Of a stretch of DNA of 32,287 nt, positions 16,829 to 23,823 are shown piece by piece; the first letter of the stretch is position 1, and each line of letters begins with the position of its first letter. The stretch covers positions 1 to 32,287 of the forward strand of contig VGRE01000014.1 of NCBI GenBank assembly GCA_016875435.1, given 5' to 3'. Both the position numbers and the translations under genes were made by a program. This DNA comes from Deltaproteobacteria bacterium (GTDB lineage Bacteria > Myxococcota_A > UBA796 > SXON01). The notes below the pieces were generated by a model. The model did not search any database. It had not been told where the DNA came from and was given only the letters and a program-made list of their open reading frames with translations.

Positions 16829-16831
16829 CAT

Positions 16832-16860
16832 GCCCGGCGGCTCTCGTTAGCCGCGCGGGC
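16832..16860 (+). terminator. Hairpin between ferredoxin and rpsR genes
   Basis: GCCCG-GCGGCT (16832-16842) pairs with AGCCGC-G-CGGGC (16849-16860), a stem of about 11 bp with one bulged G and a 6-nt loop, just after the ferredoxin stop. No U-tract follows. It is probably a terminator; because it lies in the leader of rpsR, a regulatory role cannot be excluded. Confidence 0.5.
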
Positions 16861-16880
16861 TCTACAGATTCGGAGAAGCC

Positions 16881-17081
16881 ATGGCCGACCTCACCAAGAA
16901 GCCCCACGAGGACATCACGGACTACAAGGATCCGGCGCGCCTCAAGCGTTTCCTCACCGAGCGCGGCAAGATCCTGCCCCGCCGCATGACCGGCCTCAAC
17001 GCGCTGCAGCAGCGCCAGGTGGCGCTGGCCATCAAGAGGGCGCGGCACCTGGGCCTGCTGCCTTACGTCAACCGCGAGTAG
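16881..17081 (+). CDS. rpsR: 30S ribosomal protein S18, cysteine-free form
   Basis: A 66-residue bS18, a small-subunit protein that pairs with S6. The conserved core is complete: [48 protein letters not shown]. The N-terminus is short and has no CxxC pair, and the usual TGTCAKHQR segment reads TGLNALQQR, so none of the Cys ligands of zinc-binding (C+) S18 proteins is present. This is therefore the zinc-independent (C-) type. It stands alone, not in the usual rpsF-rpsR-rplI operon, which suggests either an extra copy or a relocated gene. GGAG lies 7 nt upstream of the ATG. A 3' fragment of this gene is repeated at 17161. Confidence 0.95.
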   Translation: MADLTKKPHEDITDYKDPARLKRFLTERGKILPRRMTGLNALQQRQVALAIKRARHLGLLPYVNRE

Positions 17082-17094
17082 CGCCGCGCTGGAA

Positions 17095-17150
17095 GGGCGG
17101 CCGGTCCCGAGACTCGTAGGGGCCGGGCCGACAAGGCCCGGAGGCCGCCC
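17095..17150 (+). terminator. Nested hairpin terminator after rpsR
   Basis: An outer stem GGGCGGCC (17095-17102) / GGCCGCCC (17143-17150) encloses an inner perfect stem CCGGGCC (17123-17129) / GGCCCGG (17135-17141) with a GACAA loop. It begins 14 nt after the rpsR stop. A C-rich rather than U-rich tail follows. Confidence 0.6.
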
Positions 17151-17160
17151 GCCCCCGCCC

Positions 17161-17249
17161 CCGGCCTCAACGCGCTGCAGCAGCGCCAGGTGGCGCTGGC
17201 CATCAGGAGGGCGCGGCACCTGGGCCTGCTGCCTTGCGTCAACGGCGAG
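17161..17249 (+). pseudogene. Duplicated 3' fragment of rpsR
   Basis: These 89 nt repeat rpsR positions 16990-17078 with three substitutions (AAG to AGG, TAC to TGC, CGC to GGC), i.e. 86 of 89 identical. The translated fragment, [20 protein letters not shown] onward, keeps the frame, but there is no start region, and the copy ends exactly at the codon before the rpsR stop; the stop itself is not copied. It lies beyond the rpsR terminator and 3 nt from the stop of the convergent amidohydrolase gene. All three changes alter an amino acid. It looks like a segmental duplication that is now decaying. Confidence 0.85.
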
Positions 17250-17252
17250 CCG

Positions 17253-20200
17253 TCAGCGCCGCTGCACGGGCTGCGCGTCGTTCGCCGCCCGCTCGGCCAC
17301 TTCCCAGCGCATGGCCTTCCGCGCCGGCGCGGCTGGGTGAATCTGGTTCATCGCGAGCGCCTCGTACACGATACCGTCCCGCGCGGTGTAGACCACGTTG
17401 CGCGCGGCGCGGAGGTCCACCGTGGGGTCGCCGTCCACGACGAAGAAATCGGCGGTCTTCCCGGCACGTAGGGAGCCGATGTCCTGGTCGAGGCCGAGAT
17501 GCTTCGCCCCGCCCATGGTGCCGGCGTACAAGGCCTCGAGCGGCGTCATCGCCCCCGGGCCCCCGAGCGCCTCGAGTTCCCAGTGGGGGCCGAGCCCCTG
17601 GAGCTGCCCGTGCGCGCCGAGCGCCACGTTGGCCCCCATGCGCGCCAGTACGGCGGCATCGGCGGCGACCTTGCGGTGGTGAAACTCCTTCTCGTCGCTG
17701 ATGTAGAGCGGCAGCCGGTAGGCACGCGAGCGCGTGACGGCCGGCGGCAGGTAGCGGGCGAGCCGCGAGTCTTCCCAGGTGCGCTCCGACTGGTAGAAAC
17801 TGTGCTCGCCGGAGGGTCCGCCATAGGCCACCAGCAGCGTCGGCACGTAGGTGGTGGCCGAGCGCGCCCACACTTCCTTCACGTCGGCGTACACCGGGGC
17901 GAGCGGGAAGGCGTGCTCGATGCTCGAGTGCCCGTCGAGGATCATGCCGAGGTTGCTCCAGGGATCGCCGCCACCCTCGGGTACGTCGAGCAAGCCGAGC
18001 TTGCGGCAGGCTTCCACGACCCACTGGCGCTGGCTGCGCTTCGGCTGCTGGTAGGACTTCACGCCCCAGGCGCCGTAGCCAAGCAGGCGCAGCACGTGGC
18101 GCTCGGCATCCTCGTAGCTCCCGATCTTGGCCCCCTGGCTGTCGTCGGCCCCGTAGAGGATGAAGCCGGTGGAGAGCACGCGGGGGCCGATCATGCGACC
18201 GGTGTCGACGAGCTCGGCCTGCCCGAAGACCAGGTCGGTGGAGGCCGACGGGTCGAAGACGGTGGTGACGCCGTAGGCGAGGTTGGCGAGGTGACGCCAC
18301 TCCTGCTCGGGGAACACGTCGCCGCTCGCGTAGTGCAGGTGGGCGTGCACGTCGATGAGGCCGGGAAGGATGGTCTTGCCGCCGAGGTCGATCACGGTGG
18401 CGCCGGCGGGCGGCGAGACGTTCGCGCCCACGGCGACGATCTCGCGGTCGTGCACCACCATGGTTCCCCGGGTGATGACGCCCTCGTCCTCCATGGTGAC
18501 GATGCGGGCGTTGGTGAAGGCGATCGTCCCCCGGCCCCCCGTGCGAGCCGTCCTCACACTCAGAGTGTGCTCGGTCGCGACCGGAAGCTCCTCGGCGTCG
18601 CGCTGGAGCAGGCCCGAGATGGGCGCGGCATAGAGGCGATCCGCGTGGCTCCACGTGAGATCCTCGCCGGCGAAGTCGATCCAGTCGCCGGCCACGTCGG
18701 TGAGCTTGCGGCTGGGCAGGTCGGCCGCCTTGACCTCGGCGTTGCCGAGGGCTGGCATCGGCGCGATCCACGCCTGGTGCTCGTGCTTGTAGGCCAGCCA
18801 GCGCCCGTCGGGCGACAGTCGAACCTCCTGCGCGGCGTCGAAGCGCACGTGCGAACGGACGTCGCGACCCGAGAGATCGCATGACTTCAGGACCGTCTCC
18901 TCGTGGGCCCGGGGCTCGGGGTGCTCGTCCTCGATCCAGTAGAGTCGGTGGCCGTCGGCGCTCCACTGCAGCCGGGGCCCTCGGTTGTTGCTGCCGCGGT
19001 TCGGGATGCTGCGGAGCCGCCGCCCGTCGCCTCCTGCGGCAGGAGCGATCAATAGGTCGAAGGCAGGCTCTGCGCCGAGGTCTTCCCCGGCCATCGCCGC
19101 GCCGGTGCCGCGGAGGAAGGCCAGCGACTTCCCGTCGGGCGAGTACACCGGCGAGGCGTAGTGGCCCGGTAGCTGGGTGACCTGCCGCGCGGCCCCGATG
19201 GGACCGGCCCACACCTGGCCCCCGGCCACGTCGTCCCAGGTCGCGTAGGTGAGCGATTTCTGGTCGCGACTGAGCGCCGGGTAGTAGGCGGACTGCGCCT
19301 CGGGGCTCACCGCGCGCGTTCGCTCGCCCAGGGCCCAGATGCGCCCGAGCGCGGCAGCGTACACCGTGCCGTCGGCGGCGCGCTGGGGCCAGCGGATCAC
19401 CTTGGCAGCCAGCTCGCCGCGCTCGAGGTGCCGGTCGCGGCGCGCGGCGTCGGTGATGCGAGTGTCGACCCGCGCGGTGAAGGGGATCTCCTTCCGCTGT
19501 AGTGTCGCGACGTCGAGGCGCCAGAGGCGCCCCTTCGCCCAGTAGACGATCTCCCTCCCGTCGGGCGTCCAGTCCATGCGCGGGTAGGCCCCGCGGAGCT
19601 CGAAACCCTCCATCTGGTCGTGGTCGAGGTCGGCGACGAGGCGCCGCATGGAGCGGGTGGCCACGTCCATCAGCATCAGCACCGTCTGCGCGCGATCCCG
19701 GGTGACGAGCGCGAGGCTTCGGCCGTCGGGCGAGGGCGTGGGACGGACCGCGCCGCCGGTGAGCGAGGTGACGGTGGTCGTTTCCCCGAGCTCGCGGTCG
19801 TAGCGCGCGACTTGCCAGAGCCCCTCGTGGATGTTGTCGTCGTAGTTGAAGCGCCCGGCGCGGGTACTGAACCAGATGCTCCTCCCGTCGGCCGAGAACG
19901 CGGCCTCGCCTGCGTGCGGGTGCGCCTCGAAGCTCGTGAGCTTCACCCCGGCGCCGCCCGCCTCGTGGAGCAGCCACAGCTCCTGGACGCCGATGCTCCG
20001 CGTGTCGGTCATCCGCTTGCGCCCGAGCAACCAGCCCGGCTCCGGCGCCGGCACCGGGTCGGTCCAGCGGTGCTCCTCCTCCTCGGTGAGCACGCGGGCG
20101 TCGGTGCCGTCGCGCGCCATCGACCAGAGGTTCTCGTTGCCGCTGCGGTCGGAGTTGAACAAGAGGCGTGCGCCATCGCGGCTGTAGGTAGCGTCGCTGT

Positions 20201-20435
20201 CCCAGGCCAGTCCCTCGGTGAGGCGCTTGGCCGCGCCGCCGGCCAGCGGGATCTCGTAGATGTCGCCGAGCAGGCTGGTGACCAGCTTGTCGCCGGTCGG
20301 CGCCACGTCGACGGAGAGCCAGGTGCCCTCGGTGACGGTGAAGGACACGTCGCGACCAGGACCGTGCGGCGCGGCGATGTCCCAGGGCGGGGGCTCGGGG
20401 TCTTCGGCGAGGGCGAGGGCGACGAGGGGCAGCAT
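17253..20435 (-). CDS. TolB-like propeller fused to amidohydrolase (secreted)
   Basis: A 1060-residue protein. After a short signal peptide (MLPLVALALA) come TolB/PD40-type propeller repeats over roughly residues 30-600, recognisable from repeated motifs such as DSDATYSRDGARLLFNSDRS, EAAFSADGRSIWFSTR, RPTPSPDGRSLALVTRD, YSPDGKSLAFLR and RLSPDGRWLAYKHE. From about residue 660 an amidohydrolase domain follows, with the DVHAHLHY metal ligands near 690, GVKSYQQPKRS (candidate bridging Lys), GHSSIEHAFP and LGAHGQLQGLG, ending in IGSLRAGKTADFFVVDGDP. Such proteins resemble imidazolonepropionase-like or peptidase-type amidohydrolases; the substrate is unknown. The ATG at 20435 is chosen because it starts the signal peptide and leaves room for the divergent SURF1 gene. 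Confidence 0.9.
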   Translation of the reverse strand: MLPLVALALAEDPEPPPWDIAAPHGPGRDVSFTVTEGTWLSVDVAPTGDKLVTSLLGDIYEIPLAGGAAKRLTEGLAWDSDATYSRDGARLLFNSDRSGNENLWSMARDGTDARVLTEEEEHRWTDPVPAPEPGWLLGRKRMTDTRSIGVQELWLLHEAGGAGVKLTSFEAHPHAGEAAFSADGRSIWFSTRAGRFNYDDNIHEGLWQVARYDRELGETTTVTSLTGGAVRPTPSPDGRSLALVTRDRAQTVLMLMDVATRSMRRLVADLDHDQMEGFELRGAYPRMDWTPDGREIVYWAKGRLWRLDVATLQRKEIPFTARVDTRITDAARRDRHLERGELAAKVIRWPQRAADGTVYAAALGRIWALGERTRAVSPEAQSAYYPALSRDQKSLTYATWDDVAGGQVWAGPIGAARQVTQLPGHYASPVYSPDGKSLAFLRGTGAAMAGEDLGAEPAFDLLIAPAAGGDGRRLRSIPNRGSNNRGPRLQWSADGHRLYWIEDEHPEPRAHEETVLKSCDLSGRDVRSHVRFDAAQEVRLSPDGRWLAYKHEHQAWIAPMPALGNAEVKAADLPSRKLTDVAGDWIDFAGEDLTWSHADRLYAAPISGLLQRDAEELPVATEHTLSVRTARTGGRGTIAFTNARIVTMEDEGVITRGTMVVHDREIVAVGANVSPPAGATVIDLGGKTILPGLIDVHAHLHYASGDVFPEQEWRHLANLAYGVTTVFDPSASTDLVFGQAELVDTGRMIGPRVLSTGFILYGADDSQGAKIGSYEDAERHVLRLLGYGAWGVKSYQQPKRSQRQWVVEACRKLGLLDVPEGGGDPWSNLGMILDGHSSIEHAFPLAPVYADVKEVWARSATTYVPTLLVAYGGPSGEHSFYQSERTWEDSRLARYLPPAVTRSRAYRLPLYISDEKEFHHRKVAADAAVLARMGANVALGAHGQLQGLGPHWELEALGGPGAMTPLEALYAGTMGGAKHLGLDQDIGSLRAGKTADFFVVDGDPTVDLRAARNVVYTARDGIVYEALAMNQIHPAAPARKAMRWEVAERAANDAQPVQRR

Positions 20436-20475
20436 GGCGGGCCCACCTAGCGCGCCCGGGCTAGTCGCCGCACCG
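20436..20475. promoter_or_regulatory. Divergent promoter between amidohydrolase and SURF1 genes
   Basis: In 40 nt, CTAGC (20447-20451) and GCTAG (20460-20464) form an inverted repeat around CGCGCCCG. GCTAGG read on the minus strand (20451 to 20446) ends 10 nt before the amidohydrolase ATG; GCTAGT (20460-20465) ends 10 nt before the SURF1 ATG. No Shine-Dalgarno is present at either start. This fits paired leaderless promoters; the activity is inferred. Confidence 0.4.
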
Positions 20476-21078
20476 ATGTGGCGCTTCCATCCCAGGCTGG
20501 TACCTACGCTCGCCACTGTGGTCGCGCTGGCGGTGTTCGGCTCGCTGTGCGCGTGGCAGCTGCGGCGAATGGGCGAGGCGCGCCTCGCGCGAGCCGAGGC
20601 CGCTGATCGGCTCGCGGCCGAGCCCTTCGACGCCACTGCACCCCCGGCGGATCCCGGCGGGCGCCGGGCAACCGTGAGCGGCGTGCCCGACTGGACCGCC
20701 GTGTCGCGACAGGCGGCGGTGTCGCCCGCCTACGAGCAGGGCTACCGCATGGTGGTCCCAGTGGCCGGCGTACGCGTCGACGTGGGTTTCGTGCCGGAAG
20801 CCCTGTGGGACGCCGTGCTCGCGGCGGAGCGGGGGGTGCCAGGAGCCCGTGCCTACCGCGGCCTTGCCCGAGCCGACGCGGAGGGATGGTTGCTCGTCGA
20901 CGGCGACGGTTACGCGCGCGGCCGATCGCCGGCCGACCGCGAGCCTCCCGTGGCCGGGTGGGAGATCGTCACCCACGAGCGCCCCCACGGGGAGTACGCC
21001 ACCACCTGGGCGGCTTGCGCGCTCATGGTGCTCGGGTTCTGGGCCAGCGCGTCGTTCACGCGGTCGGCCCCGGCCTGA
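20476..21078 (+). CDS. SURF1-like cytochrome oxidase assembly protein
   Basis: A 200-residue protein with the SURF1 layout: an N-terminal membrane helix (about residues 8-25, ending in the WQLxR motif as AWQLRRMGEARLARAEAAD), a periplasmic domain and a C-terminal membrane helix (TTWAACALMVLGFW). The central part contains a VSGVPDW segment and QGYRMVVPV followed by VDVGFVPEALWD, matching the SURF1 GYxVxxPL...VNRGWVP pattern. SURF1 helps insert heme a into oxidase subunit I. Its place at the head of the oxidase locus supports the call. The product is somewhat short for the family (about 230-250). Start ATG 20476 lies 40 nt from the divergent amidohydrolase start. Confidence 0.85.
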   Translation: MWRFHPRLVPTLATVVALAVFGSLCAWQLRRMGEARLARAEAADRLAAEPFDATAPPADPGGRRATVSGVPDWTAVSRQAAVSPAYEQGYRMVVPVAGVRVDVGFVPEALWDAVLAAERGVPGARAYRGLARADAEGWLLVDGDGYARGRSPADREPPVAGWEIVTHERPHGEYATTWAACALMVLGFWASASFTRSAPA

Positions 21079-21141
21079 GCGTCCCGTCGTCTTGCCGGGC
21101 CGGGGGGGTGAGGCTATGCGCGCGCCCCTCCGGAGGCCAAG

Positions 21142-21999
21142 GTGGCCGGCAGTGGCGCCCCCGAGCACGTCCGACACCGCCTCGGCGCGGGCTTCGTGGC
21201 GCTCGCCGCCGTGACCTACGCCCTGCTGGTGTTCGGCAGCACCGTGCGCGTGCATGGCGCCGGCCTCGCCTGCCCCGACTGGCCGCTGTGTTTCGGCGAG
21301 CTGCTGCCGCGCTTCGACTTCCGCATCCTCCTGGAGTGGGGGCACCGGGTGCTCGCCGGCGGCGTCTCGCTTGGCTTCACCGGCCTCTCCGCCTACATCG
21401 CCTCGCATCGCGAGCTGCGGCACGAGCTGGGCGCGCACCTGCTGGTCCTCGCGGGCATTCTCTGCGCCCAGATCGTCTTCGGCGGCCTTACCGTCCTCAA
21501 GCTGCTCGCGTACTGGTCGGTCACGACGCACCTCCTCCTCGGCAACGCCTTCATGGTGGGGCTCGTCGGCCTGGCGATTCGCCTGCGAGGCACCGGCGGC
21601 GGCGCGCCTCCGCGCGGGCCAGTGGCCGCGCTCGCGGTACTGGTGACGGTGCAGATGGCGCTCGGCGGGCTGGTGTCGAGTAACTACGCCGGCCTCGCCT
21701 GCACCGAGTGGCCCACCTGCAACGGCGGCGTGTGGTTCCCCACCTTCACCGGCATCGTGGGGCTGCAACTCGCGCATCGCCTCGGCGCCTACGCGGTGCT
21801 GGTCGCGGCGGGGATCGTCGCGTGGCGCGCGCGCGGGCTCGGCACCTGGGTGCTGGCGCTCGTGCTGGGACAGGTGGCCGTGGGCATCAGCAACGTTCTC
21901 CTGGCCATGCCGGCCGAGCTGGCGGTGCTGCACGCCGCGCTGGCCCACGGCATCGTCGCCCTCACCTCGATCCTCGCCTGGCGAGCGGTGGCGAAGTGA
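21142..21999 (+). CDS. ctaA: Heme A synthase (CtaA/COX15)
   Basis: A 285-residue polytopic membrane protein with about eight helices in two related halves. It converts heme O to heme A. The heme-binding His residues are His68 (EWGHRVLAG), His130 (VTTHLLLGN), His212 (QLAHRLGAY) and His264 or His269 (VLHAALAHG). Both halves carry the periplasmic Cys pair: ACPDWPLC (Cys44, Cys50) and ACTEWPTC (Cys187, Cys193). The start is GTG at 21142 with a good GGAGG 5 nt upstream. The stop overlaps the start of ctaB (GTGA), so the two are translationally coupled. Confidence 0.95.
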   Translation: MAGSGAPEHVRHRLGAGFVALAAVTYALLVFGSTVRVHGAGLACPDWPLCFGELLPRFDFRILLEWGHRVLAGGVSLGFTGLSAYIASHRELRHELGAHLLVLAGILCAQIVFGGLTVLKLLAYWSVTTHLLLGNAFMVGLVGLAIRLRGTGGGAPPRGPVAALAVLVTVQMALGGLVSSNYAGLACTEWPTCNGGVWFPTFTGIVGLQLAHRLGAYAVLVAAGIVAWRARGLGTWVLALVLGQVAVGISNVLLAMPAELAVLHAALAHGIVALTSILAWRAVAK

Positions 22000-22901
22000 A
22001 GGCCGTTGCTACCCCGCGGTCAGTCGCGACGCAGCTTCGTCTCTGGTGGGACATGACCCGCCCCCGGGTGCTGCTCCTGGTGCTGTTCACGGGCCTCCCG
22101 GTCTTTGGCCTCGTGCGGGCCGAGGGTCACACCCTAGGCCGCATGGCCTGGGTGATCCTCGGGACGGCCCTCGCGGGCGCGGCCTCGTCGACGCTCAACG
22201 CCTACCTCGAGCGCGACACCGACGCGCGCATGGCGCGCACGCAGCGGCGGCCCTTGCCGGCCGCGGCGGTGCAGCCGGGGCACGCCCTCGCCATCGGCCT
22301 CGGGCTCACCGTGCTCTCCACCCTGCTCCTGTGGTGGGTCGGCGGCGCCTTCGCGGCGGGCGTGGGCCTCGCCACCATCCTCTTCTACGTGCTGGTGTAC
22401 ACCATCTGGCTCAAGCCGCGCACGCCTCAGAACATCGTGATCGGGGGCGCGGCGGGGTCGACGGCGCCGCTCATCGCCGAGGCGGCGCTCAGCGGCCAGC
22501 TCACGTGGGCGAGCTGGGTACTTTTCCTCATCGTCTTCCTCTGGACGCCGCCCCACTTCTGGGCCCTCGCCATCTACCGGAAGGAGGAGTACGCGGCGGC
22601 GGGGTTTCCGATGATGCCGAGCGTGGTCGGCAACGCCTCCACCCGGCGGCAGTCGCTGGTCTACGCGATCCTCCTCCTGCTCACCACCCTCACGCCGGTT
22701 CCCCTCGGCATGCTGTCCATGTTTTACGGCGCCGTCGCGCTCCTCGCGGGGGGCTGGTTCGCCTGGCGGGTGTACGTGTCGATGCGCGCCGACGATCCTC
22801 AGGTGGACTACGCGGTGTTCCGCGACTCGATCCGCTACCTTTTCCTTCTCTTCGGCGCGATGTTGCTCGATCTCGCCGTTGCTGCCGCTCTCCACGGGTG
22901 A
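21996..22901 (+). CDS. ctaB: Heme O synthase (protoheme IX farnesyltransferase)
   Basis: A 301-residue UbiA-superfamily prenyltransferase with eight or nine membrane helices. It adds a farnesyl group to protoheme to make heme O, the substrate of CtaA. The first Asp-rich motif is NAYLERDTDARMARTQRRPL (about residues 68-87). Other conserved stretches are YTIWLKPRTPQNIVIGGAAG, WTPPHFWALAIYRKEEYAAA and GFPMMPSVVG. The start is the GTG at 21996, overlapping the ctaA stop by 3 nt, consistent with coupled translation. The next gene begins 119 nt downstream, the largest gap in this locus, which may hold a separate promoter for the structural genes. Confidence 0.96.
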   Translation: MKAVATPRSVATQLRLWWDMTRPRVLLLVLFTGLPVFGLVRAEGHTLGRMAWVILGTALAGAASSTLNAYLERDTDARMARTQRRPLPAAAVQPGHALAIGLGLTVLSTLLLWWVGGAFAAGVGLATILFYVLVYTIWLKPRTPQNIVIGGAAGSTAPLIAEAALSGQLTWASWVLFLIVFLWTPPHFWALAIYRKEEYAAAGFPMMPSVVGNASTRRQSLVYAILLLLTTLTPVPLGMLSMFYGAVALLAGGWFAWRVYVSMRADDPQVDYAVFRDSIRYLFLLFGAMLLDLAVAAALHG

Positions 22902-23020
22902 TGCCGCGCACCTTGATCTGCGGTCGAAGGTGGAGTAGAGCCATCGGCCACTCGCCCCGCCCTTCCGGCTCGCTCATCGAGTGCGCCAACGGCGGCCCCC
23001 CTCCATCGGAGCGTCCTACC

Positions 23021-23689
23021 GTGAAGCTCGGAACCTTCGGAACGGCCAGATGCCGTGTCCTCTCCGTGGCCACCCTGCTGGCAATGGCCGCGTTTTCCGC
23101 CGGGTGCGACCCGGCCCAGGCCCGCGTGCACACCGGCGACACCCTCTTCTCCAACAACTGCGCCCCTTGCCACGGCGCCCAGGGCGAGGGGCTCGCCGTG
23201 GCCAAGGCGCCCGCCATCGGCGGCCTGCCCGAGTGGTACGTGAAGCATCAGGTCGAGGGCTTCCGCCAGGGCCTGCGTGGCACGCACTTCGACGACATCC
23301 AGGGCATGCGCATGCGCCCGATGGCGCTCACGCTCGTCAACGACGAGGAAGTGGCGAAGGTGAGCGCCTACGTGGCGAAGCTGCCCCCGGCCAACCCGGC
23401 CACCGAGCTCCAGGGCGGCAACGCCGAGGCCGGCGCCGGCTACTACGGCACCTGCGCCGCCTGTCACGGGACCGATGGCATGGGCAACGAGGCCCTGGGC
23501 GCGCCCCCTCTGGTGGGCGCCTCCGACTGGTATCTCCGCGATCAGCTTGAGAAGTTCCAATCGGGCGTGCGCGGCGCGCACCCCAAGGACGCCCGCGGCG
23601 CGCAGATGGCGCCGATGGCCAAGACCCTGCCCGACGGGCAGGCCATCAAGGACGTGCTCGCGCATGTCGCCACCCTCGGCAAGAGATAG
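23021..23689 (+). CDS. Two-heme cytochrome c, putative lipoprotein
   Basis: A 222-residue c4-like cytochrome. It has an N-terminal export signal with a lipobox-like SAGC (Cys29), then two homologous cytochrome domains. The heme sites are CAPCH (47-51) and CAACH (145-149); likely Met ligands are in MRPMALTL (near 98-101) and MAPMAKTL (near 196-199). Both domains share the motif pattern EWYVKHQVEGFRQGLRG / DWYLRDQLEKFQSGVRG, showing internal duplication. It should carry electrons to the CuA site of subunit II. The start GTG 23021 has GGAG about 10 nt upstream and begins the signal peptide; the frame is open far upstream inside ctaB in another frame and that part is not coding. Confidence 0.92.
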   Translation: MKLGTFGTARCRVLSVATLLAMAAFSAGCDPAQARVHTGDTLFSNNCAPCHGAQGEGLAVAKAPAIGGLPEWYVKHQVEGFRQGLRGTHFDDIQGMRMRPMALTLVNDEEVAKVSAYVAKLPPANPATELQGGNAEAGAGYYGTCAACHGTDGMGNEALGAPPLVGASDWYLRDQLEKFQSGVRGAHPKDARGAQMAPMAKTLPDGQAIKDVLAHVATLGKR

Positions 23690-23697
23690 GAGGGGCA

Positions 23698-23820
23698 ATG
23701 TCCGCTGAACATTTCGAAGATGGCGACGTGGCCGCCCGCTTCTGGACGAAGTGGCTCCTCATCGGCGTGGTGGCGTTCTCGGGCGCCGCATTCACCATCC
23801 TCCTCATCACGGGGAACTAG
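23698..23820 (+). CDS. 40-residue single-pass membrane peptide in the oxidase operon
   Basis: ATG at 23698 to TAG at 23818-23820. The product begins MSAEHFEDGDVAARFWTKW and has one hydrophobic helix (about residues 20-38, LLIGVVAFSGAAFTILLIT). A strong Shine-Dalgarno (AGGAGGGG) overlaps the preceding stop and lies 4 nt from the ATG, and the next gene (subunit II) starts 3 nt after the stop, so translation is well supported. Its size and position recall small accessory oxidase subunits (CcoQ-like, or subunit IV of aa3 oxidases), but no sequence match is claimed. It may stabilise the complex or help electron entry. Confidence 0.8.
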   Translation: MSAEHFEDGDVAARFWTKWLLIGVVAFSGAAFTILLITGN

Positions 23821-23823
23821 GCG

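Noticed and set aside
16832-16860. S6:S18-type autoregulatory leader before rpsR
   Set aside because: The hairpin lacks a recognisable bulged CCG motif in the expected arrangement, rpsF is absent, and a terminator for the ferredoxin gene explains it.
20261-20475. Longer start for the amidohydrolase up to 20636, or for SURF1 from 20260
   Set aside because: Either extension would overlap the divergent neighbour's well-supported coding region and add low-complexity sequence before a signal or membrane segment.
22046-23020. Upstream extension of the two-heme cytochrome frame into ctaB
   Set aside because: The extension is an out-of-frame shadow of ctaB; the signal peptide and Shine-Dalgarno place the start at 23021.
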